Notes: generated by a model from the letters alone, not told the origin. A stretch of 64,000 bases of DNA from SURF-21 sp964462595 (GCA_964462595.1 CAYWXM010000014.1:25009-89008), one strand, 5' to 3'. Shown: positions 51,381 to 60,809, counted from the stretch's first letter. Translations and numbers: made by a program.

Positions 51381-52970
51381 ATGTCCGGCAACCAAGACCT
51401 GGAAAGAAACATCATGCGCAGGAAGAATATCGGGGATATTACCAAGCGCACGGCAGCCAAGTATCCCGACCGCATAGCCCTCGTCTACCAGGACAAGAAA
51501 ATCACCTTCAAGGAGCTGAACGAGAACTGCTGCCGCATGGCCCATGTCTTCGAGGGCCTGGGGGTCAAGAAGGGCGACCGCATCACCTTTATGACCCACA
51601 ACTGCCTGCAGTATATCTATTCCTGGCTGGGGGCATGCAAGATAGGGGCCATCATCAATCCCCTGAACTTCATGCTCAAGCCGCACGAGGTCGAGTACAT
51701 AGTGAACAACGCCGAGTCAAGGCTCTTCTTCGCGGAAGACGTGCTGGTCCCCACGGTGCTCGAAACGGCCCCGTCTCTTTCCAGCGTGGAGAAATTCGGC
51801 ATCATCCATATCAGCGCCCCCGATACGCAGGTCCCGGAAGGCTGGTTGGATATAGATGACCTCTTCGAGTCGGCCTCCGATACCTCGGAGCCACTGGTGG
51901 AGACGGACGACGACGATATGTGCTCCCTCATGTACACCAGCGGCACCGAGTCGTTGCCCAAGGGGGTCATGAACACTCACAAGAACTTCTTCAACACCCT
52001 CATGAGCGGTGTTGCGGACCTTAACCTGCGGGGAGACGACGTTGCCCTTCTCTCCATACCCCTCTACCACGTGGCGGGCAAGTACCTGCTGCTTGAGTTC
52101 ATCAACCTGGGCTGCAAGCTGGTGCTGGAGTACGCCCCCAATCCCATCGAGATCCTGGAGCTGACCCAGGATGAGAAGGTCACGGCCTGGGTGTACCCGC
52201 CCACTCTCTACCAGATACTCCCATCCATGCCCGACTTCGATTCCTACGACCTCTCCTCGCTGAGGAAGTTCGTATCCTTCGGGGCCGTGATGCCGGTGGC
52301 CGTGCTGGAGCAGTGGAAGGGCCTTTTCCCCGAGGCCATATGGATGAACTACTACGGGCAGACGGAGTCCAGCCCCCTGGGATCGACCCTGGGGCCCGAG
52401 GATTTCGAGAGGAAACTCGATTCCATAGGTCGGCCGCATACCAGCGTGGAGATAAAGATCTTCGACGACGAGGACAACGAGGTCCCCACGGGTGAGGTGG
52501 GGGAGATCGTCATGCGCAGCCCCTCGGTCATGAAGGGCTACTACAAGATGGAGGAGAAAACGGCGGAGACGCTGAGAAGCGGATGGCTGCACACCGGCGA
52601 CCTGGGCCGTTTTGACGAGGACGGTTTCCTTTATTTCGTTGACCGCAAGAAGGACATGATCAAGTCCGGCGGGGAGAACGTGGCGTCCAAGGAAGTGGAA
52701 GAGGCCGTGATAAGGCACGAGAAGGTCATGCAGGTCGCGGTGATAGGCCTTCCAGACGAGTACTGGATAGAGGCGGTATCCGCGGTAGTGGTGCCCTATC
52801 CCGGCGTTGAAGTAACGGAAGAGGAGATCATCGCCTTCTGTAAGGAGAACCTGGCCGGCTACAAGGTGCCCAAGAGGGTCATCGTCATGGCCATGGAGGA
52901 CCTGCCAGTGCTCCCCAGCGGCAAGATCCTCAAACGAGAGCTGCGCCAGCAGTTGAGCAAGCAGGAATAG
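51381..52970 (+). CDS. AMP-forming acyl-CoA synthetase
   Basis: 529 residues, an ANL-family adenylate-forming enzyme. Motifs: the AMP/phosphate loop YTSGTESLPKG (185-195), YGQTESSP, SGWLHTGDLGRFDEDGFLYFVDRKKDMIKSGGENVASKEVE, and the catalytic lysine in LPSGKILKREL near the end. It activates a carboxylic acid, probably a fatty or branched acid, as acyl-AMP and then acyl-CoA. GGAGGAG lies before the ATG. A clear terminator follows, so it is a single-gene unit. The acid substrate is not predictable by eye. Confidence 0.9.
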   Translation: MSGNQDLERNIMRRKNIGDITKRTAAKYPDRIALVYQDKKITFKELNENCCRMAHVFEGLGVKKGDRITFMTHNCLQYIYSWLGACKIGAIINPLNFMLKPHEVEYIVNNAESRLFFAEDVLVPTVLETAPSLSSVEKFGIIHISAPDTQVPEGWLDIDDLFESASDTSEPLVETDDDDMCSLMYTSGTESLPKGVMNTHKNFFNTLMSGVADLNLRGDDVALLSIPLYHVAGKYLLLEFINLGCKLVLEYAPNPIEILELTQDEKVTAWVYPPTLYQILPSMPDFDSYDLSSLRKFVSFGAVMPVAVLEQWKGLFPEAIWMNYYGQTESSPLGSTLGPEDFERKLDSIGRPHTSVEIKIFDDEDNEVPTGEVGEIVMRSPSVMKGYYKMEEKTAETLRSGWLHTGDLGRFDEDGFLYFVDRKKDMIKSGGENVASKEVEEAVIRHEKVMQVAVIGLPDEYWIEAVSAVVVPYPGVEVTEEEIIAFCKENLAGYKVPKRVIVMAMEDLPVLPSGKILKRELRQQLSKQE

Positions 52971-53009
52971 CCGCTGCGCGGAAACCAGCTCACAGGAAGG
53001 ACGATAAAA

Positions 53010-53035
53010 GGGCCGAGGAAACTCGGCCCTTTTTT
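53010..53035 (+). terminator. Rho-independent terminator
   Basis: GGGCCGAG (53010-53017), loop GAAA, CTCGGCCC (53022-53029), then six T. AAAA precedes the stem. It ends the acyl-CoA synthetase transcript. Confidence 0.9.
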
Positions 53036-53148
53036 ACGTTTTATAGTGGTTGCGGCCTCGTATCGCGGGGGATTGCGGAAATATATGCGGCAATAACCCG
53101 ATCTTTTCGGCCGGGCGCCACGGAGGCTGATCCCCCCACCTCGTATGC

Positions 53149-53154
53149 TATAAT
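53149..53154 (+). promoter_or_regulatory. tRNA-Gly -10 box
   Basis: A perfect TATAAT is 15 bases before the mature tRNA 5' end. The -35 is not distinctive. Confidence 0.6.
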
Positions 53155-53169
53155 CTATGTCTGAAGCGA

Positions 53170-53245
53170 GCGGGTCTAGCTCAGTTGGCAGAGCGCAAGC
53201 TTCCCAAGCTTGAGGTCGCGGGTTCGACCCCCGTGACCCGCTCCA
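53170..53245 (+). tRNA. tRNA-Gly (anticodon CCC)
   Basis: A complete cloverleaf of 76 bases including an encoded CCA. Acceptor stem GCGGGTC/GACCCGC, D-arm GCTC...GAGC, anticodon stem CAAGC/GCTTG around loop TTCCCAA (anticodon CCC, codon GGG), and T-arm with TTCGACC. It is the left boundary of a region in which the 3' end of this gene recurs three more times. Confidence 0.96.
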
Positions 53246-53251
53246 TAAGGT

Positions 53252-53280
53252 AAAGCCGGAGGTGTAGACCTCCGGCTTTT
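53252..53280 (+). terminator. tRNA-Gly terminator
   Basis: AAAGCCGGAGG (53252-53262), a six-base loop, CCTCCGGCTTT (53269-53279), then T. The same sequence, slightly changed, follows the tRNA 3'-end copy at 62828-62849. Confidence 0.88.
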
Positions 53281-53311
53281 CATGCAAGCCTTTGCGACCC
53301 TCCCGTTATGA

Positions 53312-56300
53312 TCAGGGCGCGTAGCCGACCGAGTCGGTAGCCCAGATGCGCCCGTCCCCGTACATGGCCCTCTCCACCACCACTCCCCCGCCGCTGGAGA
53401 TCACTCTGGTGCTGACATTGTAGTCGCTGAGGTAATCGCCCAGGTTGAAGGAGAGGCGCGATCCAGCCGGGATGGCCACATCCTGGGGACCGGCCTGGGG
53501 TCCGGAGGTGGTCATGAAGTCGAGATCAACGGTGACGGCGCTGGCCCCCGGGTTCTGCACCAGCACCCAGGTCTCGAAGCCGGGCCCGGTGGAGCCCTCC
53601 GCCAGGTACCAGGTGGAAGCGGGCGCAATGGCCCCTATAGAGCAGGTACCCCAGGCCCTCCCGCTGCCGTACATGGCCCGTTCGGCCACCACCTCGCCCC
53701 CAGTCGCTGTGACCAGGCAGGAGGCGTCGTAGTCGGTGACGTAGTCGTTGAGCCTGAAGGTCCTGCGCGTCTTGGCCGAGATGGTAACATCCTGCAGGGG
53801 AACGGGACTCTGCTCACCCGCCGAGGTCATCAGGGTGAGGTCCACGGTGACCGCGGCGTTCCCCGGGTTCTGCACCAGCACCCAGGTCTCGAAACCGGGC
53901 CCGGTGGAGCCCTCCGCAAGGTACCAGGTGGAAGCAAGGGTATTGGCACCGATGGAGCAGGTACCCCAGGCCCTCCCGCTGCCGTACATGGCCCGTTCGG
54001 CCACCACCTCGCCCCCAGTCGCTGTGACCAGGGTGGAGACGTCGTAGTCGCTGACGTACTCGCCCAGGTTGAAGCTTCGGCGGGAGAAGGCCGGGATGCT
54101 CACGTCCTGCGCCGGGACGGGCGAGAACTCACCGCTTGCGGTCATCAGGGTGAGGTCCACGGTGACCGCGGCGTCCCCCGGGTTCTGCACCAGCACCCAG
54201 GTCTCGAAGCCGGGCCCGGTTGAGCCCTCCGCAAGGTACCAGGTGGAAGCCGGGGTCCGGGTACCGATGGACTCGGTGGCCCACTGCCGGCTCGGCCCGT
54301 ACATGGCGCGCTCACACACGATCTCTCCCCCGCTGGCCGAGACGATAGTGGAGAGGTCGTAGGACTCGAAGAAATCCCCGGCGTTGAACGAGACCCGGGT
54401 ATTGCCGGCGAGGGTGAACCGCTGCAGTGCGGCCGGGGCAAAGAGGCCCTCCGCGGTGGGGAAGGAGACGTTCAGGGTGACCGGGGCGGGGTTGGGGTTC
54501 TCCACCAGGATCCAGGTCTCCATTCCTCCGGCGGTGCAGCCCTCGGCCAGGTACCAGGTGTCGTCATCGGGGGCGAAGGTCACCACGACCTCGTGATCCT
54601 CCGTCGCGCCCGGGATCACGTAGGGGTTGGCGATGGGCACGCTTTCCCCGTTATCGGTGATGGAAGCGATGTGGTGTTTGGCCGCCGGCGTGATGTCCAC
54701 CGTGGCGTCGGCGCCCCAGTCCACCATCTGGGTGTCTGGCTCCACGGTCCCTCCGTCCCCCGAGACCGATGCGTTGACCGTACAGGGATCGTGTTCGAAG
54801 AAGACAATGACGTTGTGGGCCTCGGTGACATCGCTTATCACGTAGGGATCGGTCACCGTCACCGGCACCCCGTTGTCGGTGATATAGGAGGGGTGGTAAC
54901 CGGTGTCGGGATCGAGGTCGATGGAAGCGGTCCCGCCGTAGTCCACGACCTGGGTGGCCGGTGCAACGGAACCGTTACCGGTGTAGAAGACCCAGGCGTT
55001 CACCTCGCAGCTACCCCCCGCGAAGGTCACCACCACGTTGTGGTTCTCGGTGACGTTGTCTATCACATAGGGGTCGGCGACGGGCTGGGCCACGTCGTTA
55101 TCTGTGATGGCCTCGATATGGAAACCCGCCTCCGGGGTGATGTCTATGGAGGCGCTCCCGCCGTATTCCACGCTCTGGCCGGGGGGGCTGACACTGCCGT
55201 GCCCACCGGTCACGTAGGCGTTGACATAGAAGGCGTCGATGGCGTAGACCACCTGCACGTCGTGGTAGGTGGTGACGCTGGGGATGACGTAGGGATCGGC
55301 GATGGGCATGACGTCACCGTTGTCGGTTATAAAGGCGGGGTGATAGCCGGGGTCGGGGACCAGGTCGATGGCGGCCGGCGACCCCCCGGACACCTGCTGG
55401 GTAGCTGGCTCCACCGTGCCGTGGCCGCCGTTCACCGCGGCCTCCACACCGATGGCGAAGGTAACCACCACCTCGTGGGGTTCGGTGACGTCGGAGATGA
55501 CGTAGGGGTTGGCCACCTCCGCCGCCACCCCGTTGTCGGTGATGCTCTCTATCTGGCAGTGCTCGGCGGGAATGATGTCGATAGAAGCGCCGCCCCCCCT
55601 CGCCACCCATTGTCCGGCGGGGTCCACGCTCCCCCCTCCCCCGCTGACCGAGGCGTCGACCCTGTAGCCGACATTACCGCAATACCAGATATAACCGTAT
55701 CCGTCCCAGACCACGCGGGGATTGCCGTACGCATCCACCGCGATGAGGGGCGGGTATTCGGACCCATCCCGGAAGTTGCCGTCGGCGAGGACCTCCTGTC
55801 CGCTCCATTCCCCGGCGGTGCAGGCGGCGTAGTAGACGTTATAGGCGCTCGCGCCTGAGTCGTATCCTTCCCAGACCACGCGGGGGTTGCTGAAGGGGTC
55901 CGCCGCTATCTGCGCAGGAGAGTTGTATCCGTTCTCGGTGGAGTCGGGGGAGAGAAGCTGCGGGGTGGTCCATCCCGTCCCCGGGTCGGTGGAATAGTAG
56001 ACGTCGTGGTCGGAAGCGTTATTGTCCGCCCCGTAATCCACCCAGACCACGTGGGGGTGTCCGCCCGGGCGCACCGCGAGCTGGGGGTCCTCGCAGAAGC
56101 CGCTGCTGGAAACGGCCTGCGGGGCAGTCCATCCCGTCCCCGGGTCTGTGGAGTAGTAGACGTCGTGGGGGCTCGCGTCGGAGTCGTAGAACAACCAGCC
56201 TGCATGGGGACGCCCGCCCGCATCCAGCGCGAGCTGGGGGTCTTTGATGTTGCCGCCGAATATCAGCTGCGGCGAGGCCCATCCCGTCCCCGGGTCGGTG

Positions 56301-58264
56301 GAGTAATAGATGCCCGAGTGCGTCGGATAATTGTCCCTCCAGACCAGGTGAGGGTTGCCGCCTGGGTCCAGCGCAAGCCGCGGGCTCTCGTTGTAGCCGC
56401 TGGTGGAGACGGCCTGTGGGGGAGTCCATCCCCCGCCGAGGTCGGCGGAGTAGTATATGTCGAGGGCGAAAGCAGCGCTATCAAGCCCCGCCCAGGCGAG
56501 GTGGGGATGGCCGTCTGCATCAGCCGCTATCTGGGGGTCGAAACACATGTCGTTGGACGAGACGGCTTGGGGGGGAGTCCATCCCGTCCCCGGGTCGGTG
56601 GCATAGTATATCTGGTCGTCACCGCCCTGGTCTTTTCCATGCCACACCACGTGGGGGTGGCCGCCCGCGTCCACCGCCACCCGGGGAGGGGTCGCGCTGG
56701 CATTGTCCGTGGAGGTGGTGGAGAGGCGCAATGGGAAGGACCACTTCCCGCCCGCGTCGGTGGAATAATAGATGTTCATCGTACCGTCCAGGGCGTCCTC
56801 CCCGATCCATACCGCGTGGTTGACGCCGCCTGCGTCCACCGCTATCCACGGGCTGCTGTACTCGTCGTAGCCCGAGACGGGCCGCGGGGACGTCCACCCG
56901 GAGCCGTCGTTCTCGCCGTACCTGATATCCACAGTCTCGTTTATCCACACCGTACGGAGCTTACCGGCTGCATCGCATGCTATGTACGGTAAGAACTGAC
57001 CGAAGTCGGTAAGCGTCGAGAGGTGCACCGGGGTGGACCATGCCCCGCTTGCGTTGGTGGCGTAGAAGATATAGTCCCAGAGGGGTTCGAAAACGACCTT
57101 GTGAAATCCCCACCAGACCGCGTGTGCGTTGCCGTCCGGGTCGACGGTCACATCGGGCGCACTATGGACGAAGGTGGGCTCGTTCGAGAGGCGCACCGGA
57201 GTGGCCCAGGCCCCGCCTGCGTTGTCGGTGTAGTAGATCTGCTGCCACTGTGAATAGGTAAGGTCAAACCCGGTCCATACCACGTGTACCTCATCGCCTG
57301 CATCCAGCGCCATTCTGATCTCCTCGGCGATGGCATTGCCGATGCTGTTGGTGGAGAGGCGCACGGGAGCGGACCAGGTCCCGCCGGACTTGCAGGAATA
57401 CATAACGTCAGAACTATCGCCGCCCGCATAGCCGGCATAGAAGTGCTCCTGCCAGGCCAGGTGGAGGTTGTCGGCGGAGTCCACCTCTATCACCGGGCTC
57501 CACTGGTCCCACCCGTCCTGTATGGGGAGGGAGAATGGAGCTGACCAGGTCCCGCCGGCATTGGTGGTGTACCAGATATGCCAGATGTCGGGGTCGTAAT
57601 CGTTGCCGCCCCAGACCACGTGGGCGCTGCCGCCCGAGTCCAGCACTATGTCGGGGAAGGTCTGGTCGTCGCTGGACTGGGTGGAGAGGAGCACCGGAGC
57701 GGACCAGGCGCCGCCGGCGTTGCTGGCGTAGTATATCTGGGCGTAGGTCCTGCCCTGCATTATATTGTCGTACCACTCCCGCCACACCACGTGGGCGTTG
57801 CCGCTTCCGTCCACCGTGATCTGGGGCTGTGTGCCTTGCTGAGTGTTGGTGGAGAGCCGCACGGGTTCTGTCCATTCAATCCCGGCCTTAGTGGAGTAAT
57901 AAGCATTGTGGTAGGTCGTGCCGTTGTCCCTTGCCGCGAAGACGACATGGGGGTTGTCGCCCTGGTCCAGCGCTATCTGGATGAAATTGTAGTAGGTGTC
58001 GTAGGTCGTGGCGGAGATGAGCATCGGTTCCGACCAGGACCCCCCGGCATCGGTGGTGTAGAAGTAATTGTATTCCCCGCTGTCGCTGTTGTACCCACAC
58101 CATACGACGTGGGTATATCCCTGGGAATCCACCGCCATCCGGGGATAGTGGACCTGGGTGGTCCCGGGGGTTAGGTTCTGGGGTTCTGACCAGCCCTGCG
58201 CCAGGGAGGCCGGCGTGGATATCAGGATAAGCGATGTGACCAGCAGTGCCGCCGCCGCAAACAT
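53312..58264 (-). CDS. Giant exported repeat protein: Asp-box-like propeller, beta repeats, WYLAEG repeats
   Basis: 1650 residues with an N-terminal signal peptide (MFAAAALLVTSLILISTPAS). Residues about 25-870 hold around 16 repeats of 50-60 residues built on patterns such as HVVWxGxD and IYYSTDAGGxW, like BNR/Asp-box beta-propellers. Residues about 880-1250 hold five repeats of about 72 residues (YRVDASVSGGGGSVDPAGQW; ITDNGVAxxVANPYVISDVT), similar to bacterial InlB-type or PF18998-like beta repeats. The last 400 residues hold four 105-residue WYLAEGSTGPGFETWVLVQN repeats shared with the M28 peptidase at 21834. It is probably a secreted or cell-surface adhesin or glycan-binding protein. No sortase signal or transmembrane tail is seen. 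The ribosome site is weak. It is the only gene of the first tRNA-bounded block. Confidence 0.85.
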   Translation of the reverse strand: MFAAAALLVTSLILISTPASLAQGWSEPQNLTPGTTQVHYPRMAVDSQGYTHVVWCGYNSDSGEYNYFYTTDAGGSWSEPMLISATTYDTYYNFIQIALDQGDNPHVVFAARDNGTTYHNAYYSTKAGIEWTEPVRLSTNTQQGTQPQITVDGSGNAHVVWREWYDNIMQGRTYAQIYYASNAGGAWSAPVLLSTQSSDDQTFPDIVLDSGGSAHVVWGGNDYDPDIWHIWYTTNAGGTWSAPFSLPIQDGWDQWSPVIEVDSADNLHLAWQEHFYAGYAGGDSSDVMYSCKSGGTWSAPVRLSTNSIGNAIAEEIRMALDAGDEVHVVWTGFDLTYSQWQQIYYTDNAGGAWATPVRLSNEPTFVHSAPDVTVDPDGNAHAVWWGFHKVVFEPLWDYIFYATNASGAWSTPVHLSTLTDFGQFLPYIACDAAGKLRTVWINETVDIRYGENDGSGWTSPRPVSGYDEYSSPWIAVDAGGVNHAVWIGEDALDGTMNIYYSTDAGGKWSFPLRLSTTSTDNASATPPRVAVDAGGHPHVVWHGKDQGGDDQIYYATDPGTGWTPPQAVSSNDMCFDPQIAADADGHPHLAWAGLDSAAFALDIYYSADLGGGWTPPQAVSTSGYNESPRLALDPGGNPHLVWRDNYPTHSGIYYSTDPGTGWASPQLIFGGNIKDPQLALDAGGRPHAGWLFYDSDASPHDVYYSTDPGTGWTAPQAVSSSGFCEDPQLAVRPGGHPHVVWVDYGADNNASDHDVYYSTDPGTGWTTPQLLSPDSTENGYNSPAQIAADPFSNPRVVWEGYDSGASAYNVYYAACTAGEWSGQEVLADGNFRDGSEYPPLIAVDAYGNPRVVWDGYGYIWYCGNVGYRVDASVSGGGGSVDPAGQWVARGGGASIDIIPAEHCQIESITDNGVAAEVANPYVISDVTEPHEVVVTFAIGVEAAVNGGHGTVEPATQQVSGGSPAAIDLVPDPGYHPAFITDNGDVMPIADPYVIPSVTTYHDVQVVYAIDAFYVNAYVTGGHGSVSPPGQSVEYGGSASIDITPEAGFHIEAITDNDVAQPVADPYVIDNVTENHNVVVTFAGGSCEVNAWVFYTGNGSVAPATQVVDYGGTASIDLDPDTGYHPSYITDNGVPVTVTDPYVISDVTEAHNVIVFFEHDPCTVNASVSGDGGTVEPDTQMVDWGADATVDITPAAKHHIASITDNGESVPIANPYVIPGATEDHEVVVTFAPDDDTWYLAEGCTAGGMETWILVENPNPAPVTLNVSFPTAEGLFAPAALQRFTLAGNTRVSFNAGDFFESYDLSTIVSASGGEIVCERAMYGPSRQWATESIGTRTPASTWYLAEGSTGPGFETWVLVQNPGDAAVTVDLTLMTASGEFSPVPAQDVSIPAFSRRSFNLGEYVSDYDVSTLVTATGGEVVAERAMYGSGRAWGTCSIGANTLASTWYLAEGSTGPGFETWVLVQNPGNAAVTVDLTLMTSAGEQSPVPLQDVTISAKTRRTFRLNDYVTDYDASCLVTATGGEVVAERAMYGSGRAWGTCSIGAIAPASTWYLAEGSTGPGFETWVLVQNPGASAVTVDLDFMTTSGPQAGPQDVAIPAGSRLSFNLGDYLSDYNVSTRVISSGGGVVVERAMYGDGRIWATDSVGYAP
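53551..54600 (-). repeat. 315-bp in-frame tandem repeats
   Basis: The same landmark (GGTTCT-CACCAG, read on the plus strand) recurs at 53551, 53866, 54181 and, more diverged, 54496, exactly 315 bases apart. Each unit encodes one 105-residue WYLAEG repeat. The first three are nearly identical over long stretches, pointing to recent duplication or gene conversion. Confidence 0.85.
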
Positions 58265-58505
58265 CGATACCCGATCGCCGGCTTCATTCCACGTACTCTA
58301 AGGTAAACCGTTCCGGCGGCCATATGACGCCCCCCTCTTTGTCAGCTCAATTGACGGCCCGGCGATCGGGTTTCGGGATGCCTCGTCCAGTATTTCCACT
58401 ATCTTATCGGCCGAAATTACTACGTGCATTAGAAGAACGGGGAACAGGGGATGAATAATGGTGTCTTTATCCGCAATATATTTCAACATGCGAAGGTCCC
58501 TTCAA

Positions 58506-58569
58506 TGACATACGATGCGTGCCCTCCAAAAAGAACTACCTCTAATCAGACTCGGGTGACCCGCTCCAG
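58506..58569 (+). repeat. att-like repeat R1 with tRNA-Gly 3' end
   Basis: A 64-base unit that ends in GTGACCCGCTCCA (58556-58568), identical to the last 13 bases of the tRNA-Gly gene with CCA. The whole unit matches R2 (60311-60374) at 54 of 64 positions, including CTACCTCTAATCAGA. No tRNA body is present. Confidence 0.82.
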
Positions 58570-58575
58570 CTTTCG

Positions 58576-58595
58576 AGCCCCCCTTGGGGGCTTTT
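58576..58595 (+). terminator. Hairpin and T-run after R1
   Basis: AGCCCCC (58576-58582) pairs with GGGGGCT (58586-58592) around a three-base loop, followed by TTTT. It has the position and form of a tRNA terminator relative to the R1 tRNA end. Confidence 0.75.
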
Positions 58596-58842
58596 CCTTT
58601 CTTGTGCTCCTCAAAACAGACGGTATAAGCAGAGGTTTTAGGGGTTGAACCACGATCCTGCATATAGGGCATCCGGCATGAGGACACATACGGTGGTCGA
58701 GGCATTCCTGGCAAGAGAGCAAAGAGTGTTCTTTCAGGGATGATGTTCTCGTCGAATGCTAGAATTGGGGCTTGGCGAAGAAAGCATGAGGAAGCCACGT
58801 CTTTCTGGGTGCAAGTATAATATTGGAGGACAAGGAGAGTTG

Positions 58843-60051
58843 ATGCGAAACACTCGGATGTTGCTCTGGAGAGTAGCCTTCTTGGCGCTTACCGTCTTCT
58901 TGCTGATGGCGATTGGCAGCACGTCATTAGCAAGCACCCTTGCGGACACGGTGGATCCGATAGCTCGCCATAGCACGAGCGACGTGGTTCTGCTTATCAC
59001 ATATGTGCTTCTTGCGTTGTTTTTGTCATTCATATGCTCGGTTTCGGAAGCGGTCCTTTTGAGTATCACGCCACCTTATATTGAACAACTGCGAGAGAGC
59101 CAGCCGGATCGCGCAGAGCTGTTGAAGCGGCTGAGGCTAGACAACGTGGATCGATCGCTTGCGGCCATTCTTACCCTGAACACGATAGCGAATACGCTCG
59201 GGGCTGTTCTTGCAGGCGCCCAGGCAACTGTCGTATTCGGGAGCGCATGGATCGGGATGTTCTCCGCGCTCATGACTCTGATGATCTTATACTTGTCCGA
59301 GATCATCCCGAAGACCATTGGCGCCGTTTACTGGCCGAGGCTCGCGGGGGCAATTGCATCCCTTGTCAACGTCCTCATCAAGCTCCTCTATCCCCTTATC
59401 TGGGTTTCGGAGCGGCTGACAAGGCTCATCGCGCGCGACAAGGGTGTACACTTGTTCAGTAGAGAAGAGTTTATCGCTATGGCGGGCGTCGGCGAACAGG
59501 CGGGAGATATAGACGAGCACGAGTCCCGGATCATCCGGAACCTCTTCCGGTTCACCACCTTGAGGGCTTCGGACGCCATGACACCGCGCACGGTAATCTC
59601 GGCGCTCCCCAAGGATATATCGATCTCCGAGGCGGTGGACTTCGTGAACAAGACCCCCTTTTCGCGGCTGCCCATATATGAGAACGATATCGATGATATC
59701 ATCGGGTTTGTCCTGAAGGACGACGTGATGGTGCTTCAATCGCAGGGGCGCGGGCGTGAAACACTGGAAGGATTGAAGCGGGACATCGCCAGCGTATTCG
59801 AGAGGATGGCATTACCTGGTGTGCTCGATCTCTTGCTTGATCTTCAACAACATATCGCCCTGGTCGTCGACGAGTTTGGAGGGACGAGGGGCCTGATCAC
59901 GCTCGAAGACCTGCTGGAGGTACTGTTGGGCATAGAGATCGTAGATGAATTGGACGAGGCGGAGGATATGCGTGCCCTGGCCCTGCAGCAATGGTCGATT
60001 CGCGCGAAGGAAATCGGCTTCAAGGGCGATTCTCCCGAAGAGGGATCGTGA
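58843..60051 (+). CDS. CNNM/CorC-type membrane protein with CBS pair
   Basis: About 402 residues. An N-terminal hydrophobic helix is followed by the DUF21/CNNM transmembrane domain (LLITYVLLALFLSFICSVSEAVLLSITPPYIEQL; LTLNTIANTLGAVLAGAQA; LSEIIPKTIGAVYWPRLAG). Two CBS domains follow (DAMTPRTVISALPKDISISEAVDFV; HIALVVDEFGGTRGLITLEDLLEVLLGIEIVDE). The CorC_HlyC domain that often closes such proteins is absent. Family members take part in magnesium or other divalent ion transport. GGAGAGTTG before ATG 58843 sets the start; the frame opens at 58756. It is the only gene of the second tRNA-bounded block and looks lower in GC than the core genes. Confidence 0.85.
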   Translation: MRNTRMLLWRVAFLALTVFLLMAIGSTSLASTLADTVDPIARHSTSDVVLLITYVLLALFLSFICSVSEAVLLSITPPYIEQLRESQPDRAELLKRLRLDNVDRSLAAILTLNTIANTLGAVLAGAQATVVFGSAWIGMFSALMTLMILYLSEIIPKTIGAVYWPRLAGAIASLVNVLIKLLYPLIWVSERLTRLIARDKGVHLFSREEFIAMAGVGEQAGDIDEHESRIIRNLFRFTTLRASDAMTPRTVISALPKDISISEAVDFVNKTPFSRLPIYENDIDDIIGFVLKDDVMVLQSQGRGRETLEGLKRDIASVFERMALPGVLDLLLDLQQHIALVVDEFGGTRGLITLEDLLEVLLGIEIVDELDEAEDMRALALQQWSIRAKEIGFKGDSPEEGS

Positions 60052-60310
60052 TGAAGTCCTTGCTTTTTGTATTCCTTGGGTCAACTTCCTCAGGGCACCG
60101 CTGTCACGCATTGCACAGAGCTTGCGCGTGTGTACGCCCGAGGAGATAGCCTGCCCCGTGGACGTAATTCCCACATACTCGCTAAAGATAGATAGCCCAC
60201 GCCGAAAGGCATCCTTGTCTGCCATTTATACCGTCTTTGGACTAATACATACCTATATATCGGTAACGGCATCTCTAACAGTACCATTTTCATCGTGCAG
60301 GTATCTCAGA

Positions 60311-60374
60311 TGATAGACGATGCGCGCTCTCCAGAAAGACCTACCTCTAATCAGAGTCCCGTGACCCGCTGCAG
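60311..60374 (+). repeat. att-like repeat R2 with tRNA-Gly 3' end
   Basis: A 64-base unit, 84 percent identical to R1. It ends in CCCGTGACCCGCT (60358-60370), matching the tRNA 3' end, then GCAG where the tRNA has CCA. Confidence 0.82.
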
Positions 60375-60378
60375 TGAA

Positions 60379-60414
60379 GCTAGACGGAGGCAAAAACCCT
60401 CCAGCTCTTTAACT
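60379..60414 (+). terminator. Hairpin after R2
   Basis: AGCT and GGAGG pair with CCTCC and AGCT around a short A-rich loop, followed by CTCTTT. It is the counterpart of the hairpins after the tRNA, R1 and R3; the T-run is weak. Confidence 0.55.
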
Positions 60415-60505
60415 GGTCCTGTTGTATTGAATGGGGTGTGTTATTTTTATAGGTGAGAAGAATACAATATCAATATATTTCATCGCGAATAACTTTGGAG
60501 GGATG

Positions 60506-60721
60506 ATGATACCTGTCGAAGGATATGTCGAATACCAGCGGAGAGAATTCTGCAAGGATGTGAAATGCCCGGTGCAGATGGAATTGGATACACTCGAGGA
60601 AGGATCGGCAGCCTATGAAGAAAAAAGGCTCGTATGTAAAGAGAATTGCAGGTTCACGGCCCATCAATTTCATCATTGGCTGATCGATAAGGGGTATATG
60701 ATTATTCGCCCTGAAAGGTAG
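60506..60721 (+). CDS. 71-residue Cys-rich protein
   Basis: From ATG 60506 (or 60503) with GGAGGG directly upstream. MIPVEGYVEYQRREFCKDVK, then CPVQMELDTLEEGSAAYEEK, then RLVCKENCRFTAHQFHHWLI and a short end. Cysteine pairs (C-x4-C and C-x3-C) and a C-terminal HQFHHWL stretch suggest a metal-binding mini-protein. The frame extends to 60431 without a ribosome site. The family is unknown to me. It is the first gene in the third tRNA-bounded block, 88 bases before the aldolase. Confidence 0.68.
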   Translation: MIPVEGYVEYQRREFCKDVKCPVQMELDTLEEGSAAYEEKRLVCKENCRFTAHQFHHWLIDKGYMIIRPER

Positions 60722-60809
60722 CGTGATATGTGTATCGTGATCATGCACCAGGATGGGTCAAACACGCGATATCTTTGCGATGATCGATTCACGATGAGGA
60801 GGTCTTGAA

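Larger units (their letters stand above)
58265..58842. other. Gap between giant protein gene and CNNM gene
   Basis: 578 bases with short frames lacking coding character. It contains the first internal tRNA 3'-end copy and its hairpin, listed separately. Base composition falls to a lower GC than the flanking chromosome from here to about 62.8 kb, judged by eye. Confidence 0.5.
60052..60505. other. Gap after CNNM gene holding R2
   Basis: 454 bases with no convincing gene, AT-rich around 60230-60300 and 60440-60500. It contains R2 and its hairpin, listed separately. Confidence 0.5.

Noticed and set aside
51011..51475. 154-codon minus-strand frame across the synthetase start
   Set aside because: It overlaps the promoter and 5' end of a clear gene and has no domain.
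54593..56992. Long frames opposite the giant repeat protein
   Set aside because: They echo its repeats in antisense and have no independent coding support.
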